Part shown: piece after piece, positions 56,396 to 64,000 of the stretch | Numbering within the stretch: position 1 is the first letter of the stretch | Layout: the number at the start of each line of letters is the position of its first letter | NCBI GenBank assembly: GCA_963815305.1 | Contig: CAWFFW010000001.1 | Coordinates: 1,860,001-1,924,000 of the forward strand | Direction of reading: 5' to 3' | Length of the DNA: 64,000 nt | From: CAXBID01 sp963815305 | Lineage (GTDB): Bacteria > Bacteroidota > Bacteroidia > Flavobacteriales > Flavobacteriaceae | Translations under genes and position numbers: made by a program | Notes under the pieces: generated by a model | What the model was told of the DNA's origin: nothing | The model's input: the letters and a program-made list of their open reading frames with translations, nothing else | Databases searched by the model: none

Positions 56396-56440
56396 TTCAT
56401 AACTCGGAGGTCGGGGGATCGTGCCCCCCTCTCGCTACTA
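56396..56440 (+). pseudogene. 3' half of an initiator-like tRNA-Met (CAT), attachment-site remnant
   Basis: From the anticodon loop (CAT at 56398-56400) onward the sequence reads like a tRNA 3' half: AACTCGG stem, AGGTC variable region, a GGGGG/CCCCC T-stem, and an acceptor end CTCGCTACTA. The CATAACTCGGAGGTC stretch is typical of initiator tRNA. The T-loop (ATCGTGC) departs from TTCRAnY, and no matching 5' half is present upstream, so it is not a working tRNA. Crossing over in the anticodon loop is a known habit of tyrosine integrases. Confidence 0.6.
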
Positions 56441-56453
56441 GGTAAATAAAGGA

Positions 56454-56480
56454 AAACCCAAGAGTAAAACGCTTGGGTTT
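56454..56480 (+). terminator. Hairpin after the tRNA fragment
   Basis: AAACCCAAG (56454-56462) pairs exactly with CTTGGGTTT (56472-56480) around a 9-base loop. A terminator behind a tRNA gene would be expected here and seems to have been carried along with the 3' half. The rest of the gap 56511-56891 shows no gene, apart from the presumed promoter of the Crp gene. Confidence 0.5.
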
Positions 56481-56891
56481 CTGTTCTCTAAAACCTAGCT
56501 AAAACATTCTGACTCTTTTTACTCGTGCATCCTAAATAAGCACAAATGGTATTAAAATCTATTATACTTCAACTATTTCCTTTAAATAATAAAAATTAGC
56601 TGGCAAGCTAGTATGCCAAAAAGAACATTGTAATTTTTATCAATCTGCCTTTTATTAAGATAATTTATCATACCATAAAAATTTCTTTGCGATTATATTG
56701 GATATAAAAGAATTTCTTAATTTTAAATTAACGCGTTACTACATTATTTATAGCTCTAAAAATCAGTTCATATTTTGAGGATTTTATGAATAAACTAAAC
56801 CTTTGGGTTTTCTTCCAATAGTTGACGCTTTCTTTAGCAACTAAATAAGCTAGATTTTTATTAACTTTCCAATATATTTTTAAAAAAATTA

Positions 56892-57599
56892 ATGAATAAA
56901 GATAATATCCATTTTCCAAGATATGAACAGGCCTTATTAAATTCTGCTTTTTACAACAATTTAAACCCGCAATCTATACACATCCTGTTAGAATTAATGA
57001 CTCCAGAATTATGGGTTGCCAAAAGTTTTAAAAGTAGCGCTGAAGTATCCTCTACTTTTCACTTCATCATTTCAGGAAGACTGAAGGTATTTAAGTCTAA
57101 CCCCGATACGGGAAGGGAACATACCGTATTCGTATTATCGGCAGGTGACGTTTTTGATGTACTCTCTTTATTGGATACGAAACCCCATGATGTATATTGG
57201 GAAGCTCTCGACCAGCTAGAAGTATTAAAGATTCCTATAGACCAAATGAGACATTGGATAAATCAAAATCCTGAAGGACATAAAGCAATCATGTATTATT
57301 TGTGTGAAAGAATGCAACAATTAATGAATGTGGCTACTGATGTTACGCTACATAGTACTCTGGTTCGTCTTGCTAAGTTACTTCTTAAAAATATTAATGG
57401 AGTAACTAGAAAATTAGAATTAATCAATAACCTTCCCAATGAGGAAATCGCAGGTTTAATTGGTACTACTCGAGCAGTTGTTAGCAGACATATTCAAGAA
57501 TTAAAAAAGTGCGGCGCTATTTCTGTAAGTCAAAAACAAATAAATGTTAAAAATTTAGAACTTTTACTTGCTGTAGCCGAGGAAAAATATAATGCTTAG
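56892..57599 (+). CDS. Crp/Fnr family transcription regulator
   Basis: A 235-residue cytoplasmic protein. Residues 20-140 form a cyclic-nucleotide-binding-like beta-barrel (FHFIISGRLKVFKSNPDTGREH, VFVLSAGDVFDVLSLL), then the long dimer helix and a winged helix from about 150 to 225 (LPNEEIAGLIGTTRAVVSRHIQELKKCGAI is the helix-turn-helix). No iron-sulfur Cys cluster is seen, so it is not an oxygen-sensing FNR in the strict sense. A 12-base palindrome 70 bases downstream of its stop may be one of its sites. It is the first gene to the right of the integration scar. Confidence 0.9.
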   Translation: MNKDNIHFPRYEQALLNSAFYNNLNPQSIHILLELMTPELWVAKSFKSSAEVSSTFHFIISGRLKVFKSNPDTGREHTVFVLSAGDVFDVLSLLDTKPHDVYWEALDQLEVLKIPIDQMRHWINQNPEGHKAIMYYLCERMQQLMNVATDVTLHSTLVRLAKLLLKNINGVTRKLELINNLPNEEIAGLIGTTRAVVSRHIQELKKCGAISVSQKQINVKNLELLLAVAEEKYNA

Positions 57600-57667
57600 T
57601 AACTTGTTTAGAAATCTCTTTTTTTAATAATTAAATATTTTCTTGAGGGAATTTTATCTTTAAGGTG

Positions 57668-57679
57668 CTACTTAAGTAG
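57668..57679. promoter_or_regulatory. Palindrome CTACTTAAGTAG, possible Crp/Fnr site
   Basis: A perfect 12-base palindrome 37 bases upstream of the PepSY-like gene. A near copy, GCTACTTAGGTAGC, is at 58522-58535, and a third related site (CTACCTAAATAG) lies in the hairpin at 58251-58262. Location and symmetry suggest an operator for the neighbouring Crp/Fnr protein. Confidence 0.4.
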
Positions 57680-57716
57680 TTGCGTTGGATATCCTTAATA
57701 AAGTACTTTTAAGGTT

Positions 57717-58169
57717 ATGAATATTCAATGTTCTCCATTTATTAAAAATTTAAATTATATTTTGACTTTTTTATTATTAAAAAAGAATCAAAAAAAAAAT
57801 AACATTTCAAGTGCTGTTGTTGTTAGAGCATTCCATTCGAGATATCCAAAAGCTAATGCTATTCAATGGCAACAGATTGAAGTATCAAGATGGGCGGTTA
57901 ACTTCACACTTCAAAATAAGTGGTATTCAGCTTTATTTGACAGCTATGGCAATTGGTTAGATTCAATGACCTTAATATCTATAGAATCTATTCCGAAAAA
58001 TGTACAGGAAAGATTCGAAAAGAGGTTTTTAAAAAGTGGAATTAAAAGTATTCATAAAATTGAAACACCTAATAACACCATTTACGAAATCAAATGGACC
58101 AACGGTATTTTTATGTGGAGACTTTTGTATGATATTTCAGGAAAAATGGTAGGTAAGCTTATTTCTTAA
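57717..58169 (+). CDS. PepSY-like (DUF2874) domain protein
   Basis: A 150-residue protein. After a basic, poorly hydrophobic N-terminal stretch, residues 33-150 follow the PepSY-like/BLIP-like pattern: VVRAFHSRYPKANAIQWQQ, then WAVNFTLQNKWYSALFDSYGNWLDSM, and a second half with RFLKSGIKSIHKIETPNNTIYEIKW. Such domains are usually periplasmic and of unknown role. Here a clear signal peptide is missing, and the start could lie further in. A palindromic site precedes it, so control by the upstream Crp/Fnr protein is possible. Confidence 0.65.
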   Translation: MNIQCSPFIKNLNYILTFLLLKKNQKKNNISSAVVVRAFHSRYPKANAIQWQQIEVSRWAVNFTLQNKWYSALFDSYGNWLDSMTLISIESIPKNVQERFEKRFLKSGIKSIHKIETPNNTIYEIKWTNGIFMWRLLYDISGKMVGKLIS

Positions 58170-58239
58170 ACTAAAGATATTCCAGTTTTTCTTTGACTAA
58201 AAAAATAAAAAAATTAAAATAACAGTATTATTTAAAGCT

Positions 58240-58271
58240 GTTTTGAAATACTACCTAAATAGCTTCAAAAC
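58240..58271 (+). terminator. Terminator-like hairpin after the PepSY-like gene
   Basis: GTTTTGAA (58240-58247) and TTCAAAAC (58264-58271) pair exactly, with an inner CTA/TAG pairing. It is 70 bases after the gene stop. An A-rich, not T-rich, tract follows immediately, so the call is moderate. Confidence 0.4.
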
Positions 58272-59109
58272 AATAAAAAAAGACTTGTTTTTATGTTATT
58301 TCGTAATCATACTTAATTTCAAAATGTTTAATACGTTGACACTTTTGAGAGTGCCACTCTTGCCAATAAGATTTATTCCAGATCTTTTGATTTAATTATA
58401 TGCCAAGTTTATAGCTTCATATTTCTTGTAGTTACTTTCTCAATACTTATGCTGTTTTACTAGTTTCCTCTAATTTTATGATTTGTTTTATCATAAATTA
58501 TCAAAATAATATGTATTCAATGCTACTTAGGTAGCTGTGAACAAAAAACTTTATTTGTATTTTACAATTTTAAACTATTTATCACACCGTAGGGAATATT
58601 TATAAATTATTTATTCAAATCACCAAAACATAGACACAGCATGGCGTACTTTGCAGGTATTGCTAATATTGAATTGGGCGATACTGAAATCAAAAAAAAA
58701 TATTAAGCTTTTATGGTTTGTTGAAAAATTCGAATCCAATTAAAAACCTAGAAAAACATACTATAAATAAATTATGTACGAAAGGGTAAAGACTATAGGC
58801 TATTTAATTTTTTTATACTAAATAACTATATAGATAACACAAAGAACATTTAATTATGCAGCAAGCATTATCTTTACTTATGAAAATACCAAAATTATGA
58901 TAGAAAAATCAATCGAAATATTTAGATTAAATCTTTATTTTTGAGTATTATCAGTATCTGCTATAAAAGTAATTCTTTATACGAATTTAAGATGTTTGAT
59001 TGATTGTAAATTGTGCTATGAGTCTTCAAAATATATAAACGATCTTTTTAAAAATTAGTAGAAACCAAAAAAACTTAAAGGCTTTAAAAATAAAAAAGTA
59101 ATTTTCTAA
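58272..59109. other. 840-base AT-rich stretch without an intact gene
   Basis: No convincing gene is found on either strand. One palindromic site is at 58522-58535. A short plus-strand frame at 58641-58706 (MAYFAGIANIELGDTEIKK) resembles one tetratricopeptide repeat and may be the relic of a lost gene. The last part should contain the promoter of the CNNM-type gene. Confidence 0.45.
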
Positions 59110-60120
59110 ATGGAATATTTAATAGTTGCAATATTAGTAATTTTATCAGGTTGTTTTAGCGGCCTTACTCTAGGTTTTTTTAGCTTGAACTTAACATCAC
59201 TTGAGCGTAAAATAAAGCTTGGTGATTCTAGAGCAAAAAAAGTATATCCTATACGTAAAAGAGGCAACCTTCTTTTGTGTACGTTGTTAATAGGCAATGT
59301 AGCAGTAAACTCTACGGCGGCTATTTTTTTGGGAGAAATTGCTAGTGGCTTAGTTGCAGGTATTGTATCTACTGTTCTTATTGTGATTTTTGGAGAAATT
59401 TTACCACAAGCTTTTTTCTCTCGTCATGCACTTGCATTGGGGTCTAAAACGGTATGGTTGGTTAAAATTTTTATTTTTTTAATGTATCCCATTGCATATC
59501 CTTTATCGCTAGCACTTGACAAACTTCTTGGAGAGGAATTACAAACCTTATGGAGCAAGAAAGAAATAAAAGAAATTATAAAAGATCATGGTAAGGGCGT
59601 TGATGCTGATCTTGATAAAGATGAAGAACGCATATTATTAGGAGCTTTGTCATTCTCAGAGGCTACCGTAAAAAAAATAATGACTCCAAAAACCGTGCTT
59701 TACTCACTTGATAAAACCACTATTTTGGATAAAGCTAAATTATTGGAAATCCGGGATAAAGGATTTACCAGAATACCTGTTTATGATTTAAAAGAGGATA
59801 ACATTATTGGAGCCTTAAACGCTAAAGACCTCATAGGGATTTTTAAAGAAACAAATACCGCAGGTGATTTATTGACTAAGAAAAAACCTATTGCAGTAGA
59901 CGATACGATGCTATTGGATAATTTGATGAACCATTTTATAAAAGGCAAAATACATATTGCTACAGTATATGATTCTTTTGGAACCTTTATTGGTATTGCC
60001 ACCCTAGAGGATATTATAGAAGAAATTATAAAAGTTGAAATTGTAGACGAATTAGACCAAAATATAGATATGCAACACTTGGCGCTAGAATTATCAAAAC
60101 CAAATATTTTAAAAGAGTAA
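59110..60120 (+). CDS. CNNM/HlyC-type membrane protein with DUF21 and CBS domains
   Basis: A 336-residue protein. Residues 1-150 form the DUF21 (CNNM) transmembrane domain with about four helices (EYLIVAILVILSGCFSGLTLG, LLLCTLLIGNVAVNST, VSTVLIVIFGEILPQAFF, FIFLMYPIAYPLSLALDKLLG). Residues 190-320 are a CBS pair (KIMTPKTVLYSLDKT, FTRIPVYDLKEDNIIGALNAKDL, GTFIGIATLEDIIEEII). The usual C-terminal CorC_HlyC domain is missing; the protein ends soon after the second CBS. The family is linked to magnesium or sodium transport. With CorA and MscS nearby, a role in ion balance is plausible. Confidence 0.88.
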   Translation: MEYLIVAILVILSGCFSGLTLGFFSLNLTSLERKIKLGDSRAKKVYPIRKRGNLLLCTLLIGNVAVNSTAAIFLGEIASGLVAGIVSTVLIVIFGEILPQAFFSRHALALGSKTVWLVKIFIFLMYPIAYPLSLALDKLLGEELQTLWSKKEIKEIIKDHGKGVDADLDKDEERILLGALSFSEATVKKIMTPKTVLYSLDKTTILDKAKLLEIRDKGFTRIPVYDLKEDNIIGALNAKDLIGIFKETNTAGDLLTKKKPIAVDDTMLLDNLMNHFIKGKIHIATVYDSFGTFIGIATLEDIIEEIIKVEIVDELDQNIDMQHLALELSKPNILKE

Positions 60121-60256
60121 GTATTATTTTATTCAATTTTAAGAACTTTAGTCCTTAAAACACGCAAAACATTTTGTTCGTATTACCAAGCTTAGTTAGC
60201 GAACAGAATTTATTTTTTTTAAACTTAGCTATAATCAAATACTAAAAATTACACAA

Positions 60257-61135
60257 ATGAAATTCGCAATCTTATCCGCAAATCCTAATCTTTATTCTAC
60301 AAAAAGAATTATAGAAGCAGGTAAAAAAAAGGGTCATGAAATGATCGTTATTGACCACACAAAATGTGATCTTGTTATTGAAAAAAAGAAGCCCAGCATT
60401 ATATATAAAGGCACTGAAATAGTTGGTGTTGATGGTGTTATACCACGTATAGGTGCTTCAGTTACTTTTTATGGAACTGCAGTTGTTCGTCAGTTTGAAA
60501 TGATGAAAATATTTACGGCTACCGAGTCACAAGCTTTGGTTAGGTCAAGAGATAAATTAAGAAGTTTACAAATTTTATCTAGGGCAGGTTTAGGACTTCC
60601 AAAAACCGTTTTTAGCAATTACTCCAAAAATGTGGGTGCCGTTATTGACCATGTAGGCGGAGCTCCATTGGTTATAAAACTGTTAGAAGGAACTCAAGGT
60701 CTTGGTGTAGTACTAGCAGATAACAAAAATTCTGCAGAATCTATCTTAGAAGCATTTAACGGTTTACAGGCCCGTGTAATTGTTCAAGAATTTATAAAAG
60801 AAGCAAAAGGTGCTGATCTTCGTGTTTTTATTGTAGATGGTGTCGTTGTTGGGGCTATGAAAAGACAAGGTAAAGAAGGTGAATTTAGATCAAACTTACA
60901 CAGAGGAGGCTCTGCAGATATTATTCAACTAACTGATGAGGAAGAAAATGCAGCATTAAAAGCAGCTAAAGCTATGGGTTTAGGTATTGCTGGTGTGGAT
61001 ATGCTTCAATCGGCAAGAGGTCCTTTAATTTTAGAAGTTAACTCTTCTCCTGGATTGGAAGGTATTGAAACAGCAACAGGTAAAGATATTGCGGGACAAA
61101 TTATTAAATATTTAGAAAGAAATGCAGAACAATAG
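60257..61135 (+). CDS. rimK: RimK-type ATP-grasp ligase
   Basis: A 292-residue cytoplasmic enzyme. It has the ATP-grasp order: N-terminal domain with DGVIPRIGASVTFYG, then LVIKLLEGTQGLGVVLAD (nucleotide-binding loop), VIVQEFIKEAKGADLRVFIVDG and LILEVNSSPGLEGIE with the metal-binding Glu and Asn. RimK adds glutamate residues to the C-terminus of ribosomal protein S6; related ligases make other peptides. It overlaps the next gene by 14 bases, an aspartoacylase-type hydrolase, a pairing often seen in marine bacteria. The true substrate could be S6 or a small peptide; the S6 role is by family name only. Confidence 0.88.
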   Translation: MKFAILSANPNLYSTKRIIEAGKKKGHEMIVIDHTKCDLVIEKKKPSIIYKGTEIVGVDGVIPRIGASVTFYGTAVVRQFEMMKIFTATESQALVRSRDKLRSLQILSRAGLGLPKTVFSNYSKNVGAVIDHVGGAPLVIKLLEGTQGLGVVLADNKNSAESILEAFNGLQARVIVQEFIKEAKGADLRVFIVDGVVVGAMKRQGKEGEFRSNLHRGGSADIIQLTDEEENAALKAAKAMGLGIAGVDMLQSARGPLILEVNSSPGLEGIETATGKDIAGQIIKYLERNAEQ

Positions 61136-62093
61136 CATTCAAATTTTAGGAAAAGCTATTTCTAAAGGTAAAGGTCTGCAAATAAATCTAGATATAGCAA
61201 AACTACATACCCGAACTAAAATTGAAGTTCCTATTATTATTGAAAGAGCAAAAGAACCTGGCCCAACAATTTTGATTACTGGAGGTATTCATGGTGACGA
61301 AATCAACGGTGTTGAAATTGTAAGGCATCTGGTAGCCAAAGGATATAACAAACCCCAGAAGGGTATGGTTATCTGTATTCCTGTTGTAAACATTTTTGGT
61401 TTTATAAGTCAGACGCGTCAGTTTCCTGATGGAAGAGATTTAAACCGTGTTTTTCCTGGAACAAAAAGCGGTTCTCTAGCTAGTATTTTTGCTTATCATT
61501 TAATGAAAGAAATTGTTCCTCTTGCCGATTATTGTTTAGATTTTCATACAGGGGGAGCAAATCGTTTTAACGCTGCACAAATTCGTATTAATCAAGGAGA
61601 TCCCGAAAGTTTAGAATTAGCAAAAATTTTCGGGGCTCCCTTTATTATAAAATCTAAACGCAGAGAGAAATCTTATAGAGATGCTGCTATTAAACTAGGC
61701 AAAAAAGTGCTGTTATATGAAGGAGGCAAATCTTTAGATTTAAATAAATCTATAACCAAGATTGGAGTTAATGGTGCTCTTAAACTTATGCATCATCTGG
61801 GTGTTAGAGACTTCACTCAGGAACTTAAAAAAAAGTCTGACACAAAAGAAAATCCAATTATTATTGTTGAAAAATCCAAATGGATAAGAGCAAGATACTC
61901 TGGTATATTTCGTACCTCAGTAGTCCTTGGTAAACTATATAATAAAGGCGATAAAATTGGAAGTATTTCAGATCCTTTTGGGTATTTTGAACGAGACATT
62001 AAAGCACCAAACAAGGGCTATATATTTTGTAAAAATCATGCACCAATTGTGAATAAAGGAGATGCCATTATTCATATGACAATTGAAGACTAG
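61122..62093 (+). CDS. Succinylglutamate desuccinylase/aspartoacylase family zinc hydrolase
   Basis: A 323-residue cytoplasmic protein. The M14-like zinc site is seen in GGIHGDEINGVEIVRHL (His and Glu) and the later DYCLDFHTGG (His); DGRDLNRVFPG holds the conserved Arg-Asp-Leu-Asn-Arg. The C-terminal region is a beta-rich domain (SGIFRTSVVLGKLYNKGDKIG). It cleaves an amide bond of an acylated amino acid. Translational coupling with the RimK-type ligase suggests a make-and-trim pair, or one that removes and adds glutamate. Confidence 0.88.
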   Translation: MQNNSIQILGKAISKGKGLQINLDIAKLHTRTKIEVPIIIERAKEPGPTILITGGIHGDEINGVEIVRHLVAKGYNKPQKGMVICIPVVNIFGFISQTRQFPDGRDLNRVFPGTKSGSLASIFAYHLMKEIVPLADYCLDFHTGGANRFNAAQIRINQGDPESLELAKIFGAPFIIKSKRREKSYRDAAIKLGKKVLLYEGGKSLDLNKSITKIGVNGALKLMHHLGVRDFTQELKKKSDTKENPIIIVEKSKWIRARYSGIFRTSVVLGKLYNKGDKIGSISDPFGYFERDIKAPNKGYIFCKNHAPIVNKGDAIIHMTIED

Positions 62094-62167
62094 TTGTAAA
62101 ATTCAAGAAAAAATTAAAATCTTCTAATTTTGGTTTTTACTCGAAAAGTAATTTAAAATCAAAGCAA

Positions 62168-63275
62168 ATGAATTTCAAAACAAAAAACTTTTTTGATACA
62201 CCAATAAATATGTCAAGATTAGTAAAAAAAAGAAAAGAAGATATAGGTCTTTCCCCTGATGACATGTCTTTTAGAGGAGAGCAAAAAATGGATAAGGTTT
62301 TTTTGCGAATGGTTGATTATGACAGTGAAACGCTTCAAGAAAAAGTTATTGATAAAGTTGATACCGTATTAAAACGTCAAAAATATCCAACAGTCACTTG
62401 GTTTAATATTGATGGACTTCATGACTCTCATATCATAGAGGATATATCTGATGGGTTTGATTTTGATAAATTGGTACTCGCCGATGTCATGGATGTTTAT
62501 GCTAGACCAAAGGTTCACGAATTTAGCAACTGTATTCTACTTTCAATAAAGATGTTACAACAAAATGGAGATACTGGTCATATTTCAGTCGAAAATTTGA
62601 GCCTTATTATTACCGAAACAGTACTGTTGTCGTTTCAAGAAAAAAGAGGGGATGTTTTTGAACCTGTAAGAGAGCGGATAAGAAATCAAAAAAAGCGAAT
62701 CCGAACTGGTGGCACAGACTATTTGGCTTTTGCTTTATTAGACATTGTCGTAGATAATTATATTTATTTTGTTGGTGTTCTTGGTGAAAAAATTGAAACA
62801 CTAGAAGAAACCTTATTACAAGAACCTAGAAAAAGTGTTATTGACGAAATTTATACTTACAAAAGAGAAATGAATTTCTTAAGAAAAAACATTACACCTG
62901 CTAAGGAAATGATCTTAGCTTTATCTAAAATAGAATCCGAATTAATTAATGAAAGTTCCCATATTCATTTTAAGGAACTTTTAGATAATATTAGTCAAGC
63001 GATAGATTCATCTGAAACGTATCGAGAAATTCTTTCAGACCAGTTAAATATCTATCATACAACAATCAGTAGTAAGCTGAATGATGTTATGAAGTTTTTA
63101 ACTATTTTCTTCTGTCATTTTTATCCCATTAACATTTATTGCAGGTATTTATGGTACTAATTTCGAAGTATTACCTGAATTAAAATTCAAATACAGTTAT
63201 TTTATAATGCTTGGTATCATGTTTTTTGTGGCCATTGGAATGTTATTATATTTTAAAAAAAGGAAATGGTTATGA
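62168..63275 (+). CDS. corA: CorA-family divalent cation transporter, frameshifted near the C-terminus
   Basis: The main frame runs 62168-63160 and ends in a false tail after KFLTIF. Removing one T near 63104-63112 restores FSVIFIPLTFIAGIYGTNF, then two transmembrane helices and the basic end KKRKWL, giving about 368 residues. Soluble-domain motifs are normal (VTWFNIDGLHD, VLADVMDVYARPKVHEF, DYLAFALLDIVVDNY, LRKNITPAKEM, DNISQAIDSSETYREILSD). The signature loop reads Tyr-Gly-Thr-Asn rather than Tyr-Gly-Met-Asn; two base changes would be needed from ATG to ACT, so a simple read error is unlikely. It probably transports magnesium or a related ion. The gene for MscS follows. Confidence 0.85.
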
Positions 63276-63326
63276 ACACAGTTTTAACATCAAACCAATT
63301 ACAAAAAGTCTCTTTAAAGAAATAAT

Positions 63327-64000
63327 ATGGAAACATTAAAAGGCTTTCTGGAGTTTGAGTTGATTACTTTCGGAAAAAGTACGATTCGCGTTTACACATT
63401 AGTAACAGTTTTAGTGATTTTTATGATTACTAAATTAATATTATGGTTAATTAAGAAAGCTCTTTTTCGTAAAAGTGAGTTCAAAAAACTTGATAAAGGA
63501 AATATCTATGCCTTATTTCAAATCATTAAATATATAGTTTGGGTTATTGCAATTGGTTTAATTCTAGAAACTGTTGGTGTAAAAGTAACCGTATTAATAG
63601 CAGGGTCTGCTGCGCTGCTTGTCGGAATAGGATTGGGTTTGCAACAAACGTTTAATGATATCCTATCTGGTATAATATTACTTTCAGAAAAATCCATTCG
63701 AATAGATGATATTTTAGAAATTGATGGCGATATAGTAAAAATTCAAAGTATTGGACTACGCACATCCAAAGCCTTAAATAGGGACGATATTTCTATCATA
63801 ATTCCTAACTCGTTAATTGCAACCAATAAAGTAATAAATTGGAGTCATCAGGCAGAAATAACACGATTTAAAATTGATGTTGGTGTGGCTTATGGGAGTG
63901 ATGTAGATACCGTTATAAAAATATTAGAAGAAAGTGTGCTTGCAAACCCAAGTACATCAAATCCCAATAGTATTGAAGCTCGATTAATAAATTTTGGGAA
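63327..64000 (+). CDS. MscS-family mechanosensitive channel, cut by window edge
   Basis: The ATG at 63327 opens a frame that is still open at the window end (about 224 residues seen). Helices at about 22-42 and 63-85 are followed by the pore helix and MscS signature AGSAALLVGIGLGLQQTFNDILSGI, then the beta domain (IRIDDILEIDGDIVKIQSIGLRTS, ISIIIPNSLIATNKVINWS). MscS channels open under membrane tension on osmotic downshock. It lies 51 bases after corA on the same strand. Confidence 0.9.
   Translation, partial: METLKGFLEFELITFGKSTIRVYTLVTVLVIFMITKLILWLIKKALFRKSEFKKLDKGNIYALFQIIKYIVWVIAIGLILETVGVKVTVLIAGSAALLVGIGLGLQQTFNDILSGIILLSEKSIRIDDILEIDGDIVKIQSIGLRTSKALNRDDISIIIPNSLIATNKVINWSHQAEITRFKIDVGVAYGSDVDTVIKILEESVLANPSTSNPNSIEARLINFG

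Larger units (their letters stand above)
56272..56510. repeat. 23-base direct repeats flanking the tRNA fragment
   Basis: Copy 1 at 56272-56294 and copy 2 at 56488-56510 both read CTAAAACnTAGCTAAAACATTCT and differ at one base. They enclose the tRNA 3' half and its hairpin. Such repeats are in line with integrase arm sites or an element end. Confidence 0.45.

Noticed and set aside
56396..56440. Complete functional tRNA gene
   Set aside because: The 5' half (acceptor strand, D-arm, anticodon 5' stem) cannot be found upstream, and the T-loop departs from the consensus.
56728..56919. 63-codon minus-strand frame upstream of the Crp/Fnr gene
   Set aside because: It overlaps the start and promoter of the Crp/Fnr gene, shows no family pattern and is Lys/Asn/Tyr-rich as random AT-rich DNA gives.
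58641..58706. Short frame resembling one tetratricopeptide repeat
   Set aside because: Only 21 codons before a stop; the similarity is to a very common repeat pattern. It was kept only as a note under the gene-free stretch.
1..64000. CRISPR array, rRNA operon, insertion sequences with terminal repeats, prophage structural genes
   Set aside because: None seen: no regularly spaced repeats, no transposase other than the single tyrosine recombinase, and no rRNA-like sequence.

Overview
This window looks like a chromosomal segment of a marine-type Bacteroidetes, most likely a flavobacterium. It is AT-rich, it carries a SusC/SusD pair, secreted proteins end in type IX secretion (T9SS) sorting domains, most starts lack a Shine-Dalgarno sequence, and promoter boxes of the form TAnnTTTG can be found. 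No species can be named from the sequence.

Layout. Positions 1-52,000 form one very large polysaccharide utilization locus (PUL), all on the minus strand. Read in transcription order (right to left) it contains: SusC, SusD, a DUF3823 lipoprotein, a GH99-like enzyme and a GH92 enzyme; a terminator and a new promoter; then GH92, GH99-like, sulfatase, endonuclease/exonuclease/phosphatase-fold (EEP) protein, GH99-like with extra modules, GH3, GH2, a GH67N-like glycosidase, GH43, a large c-type haem protein, GH92, mannose-6-phosphate isomerase, sulfatase, a beta-helix protein, a TIM-barrel lipoprotein, a beta-propeller protein, GH92, an L-type lectin, a second large c-type haem protein and a FucP-like sugar transporter; then a T9SS beta-helix protein and a DUF7133 protein cut by the window edge. 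A divergent gene at 52,293 encodes an unusual membrane-spanning regulator: outer LamG-like and Kelch-like sensor, one membrane helix, inner SARP-type DNA-binding and BTAD-like domains. Positions 54,800-56,500 hold a tyrosine recombinase and the 3' half of an initiator-like tRNA, which looks like the scar of an integration event. From 56,892 to the end lie ordinary chromosomal genes on the plus strand: Crp/Fnr regulator, PepSY-like protein, CNNM-type protein, RimK, an aspartoacylase-like hydrolase, CorA and MscS.

How it works together. Four GH92 exo-alpha-mannosidases, three GH99-like endo-acting candidates, ManA and a mannose-compatible lectin point to an alpha-mannan. Two sulfatases, a GH67N-like enzyme, GH43, GH3 and GH2 suggest that the mannan is sulfated and carries uronic acid and/or pentose side groups; this substrate is inference. 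Surface lipoproteins and T9SS proteins would bind and cut the glycan, SusCD import fragments, periplasmic enzymes trim them, the MFS carrier takes up the sugar, and ManA passes mannose 6-phosphate to fructose 6-phosphate.

Sequence quality. Six genes are broken by eight frameshifts. Seven of the eight are repaired by removing a single base, which suggests sequencing error more than gene decay; the affected genes are flagged. The most unusual items are the paired CxxCH proteins, the trans-envelope SARP regulator, a GH92 with serine in place of the catalytic acid, and two promoters sharing an identical 13-base element at identical spacing.
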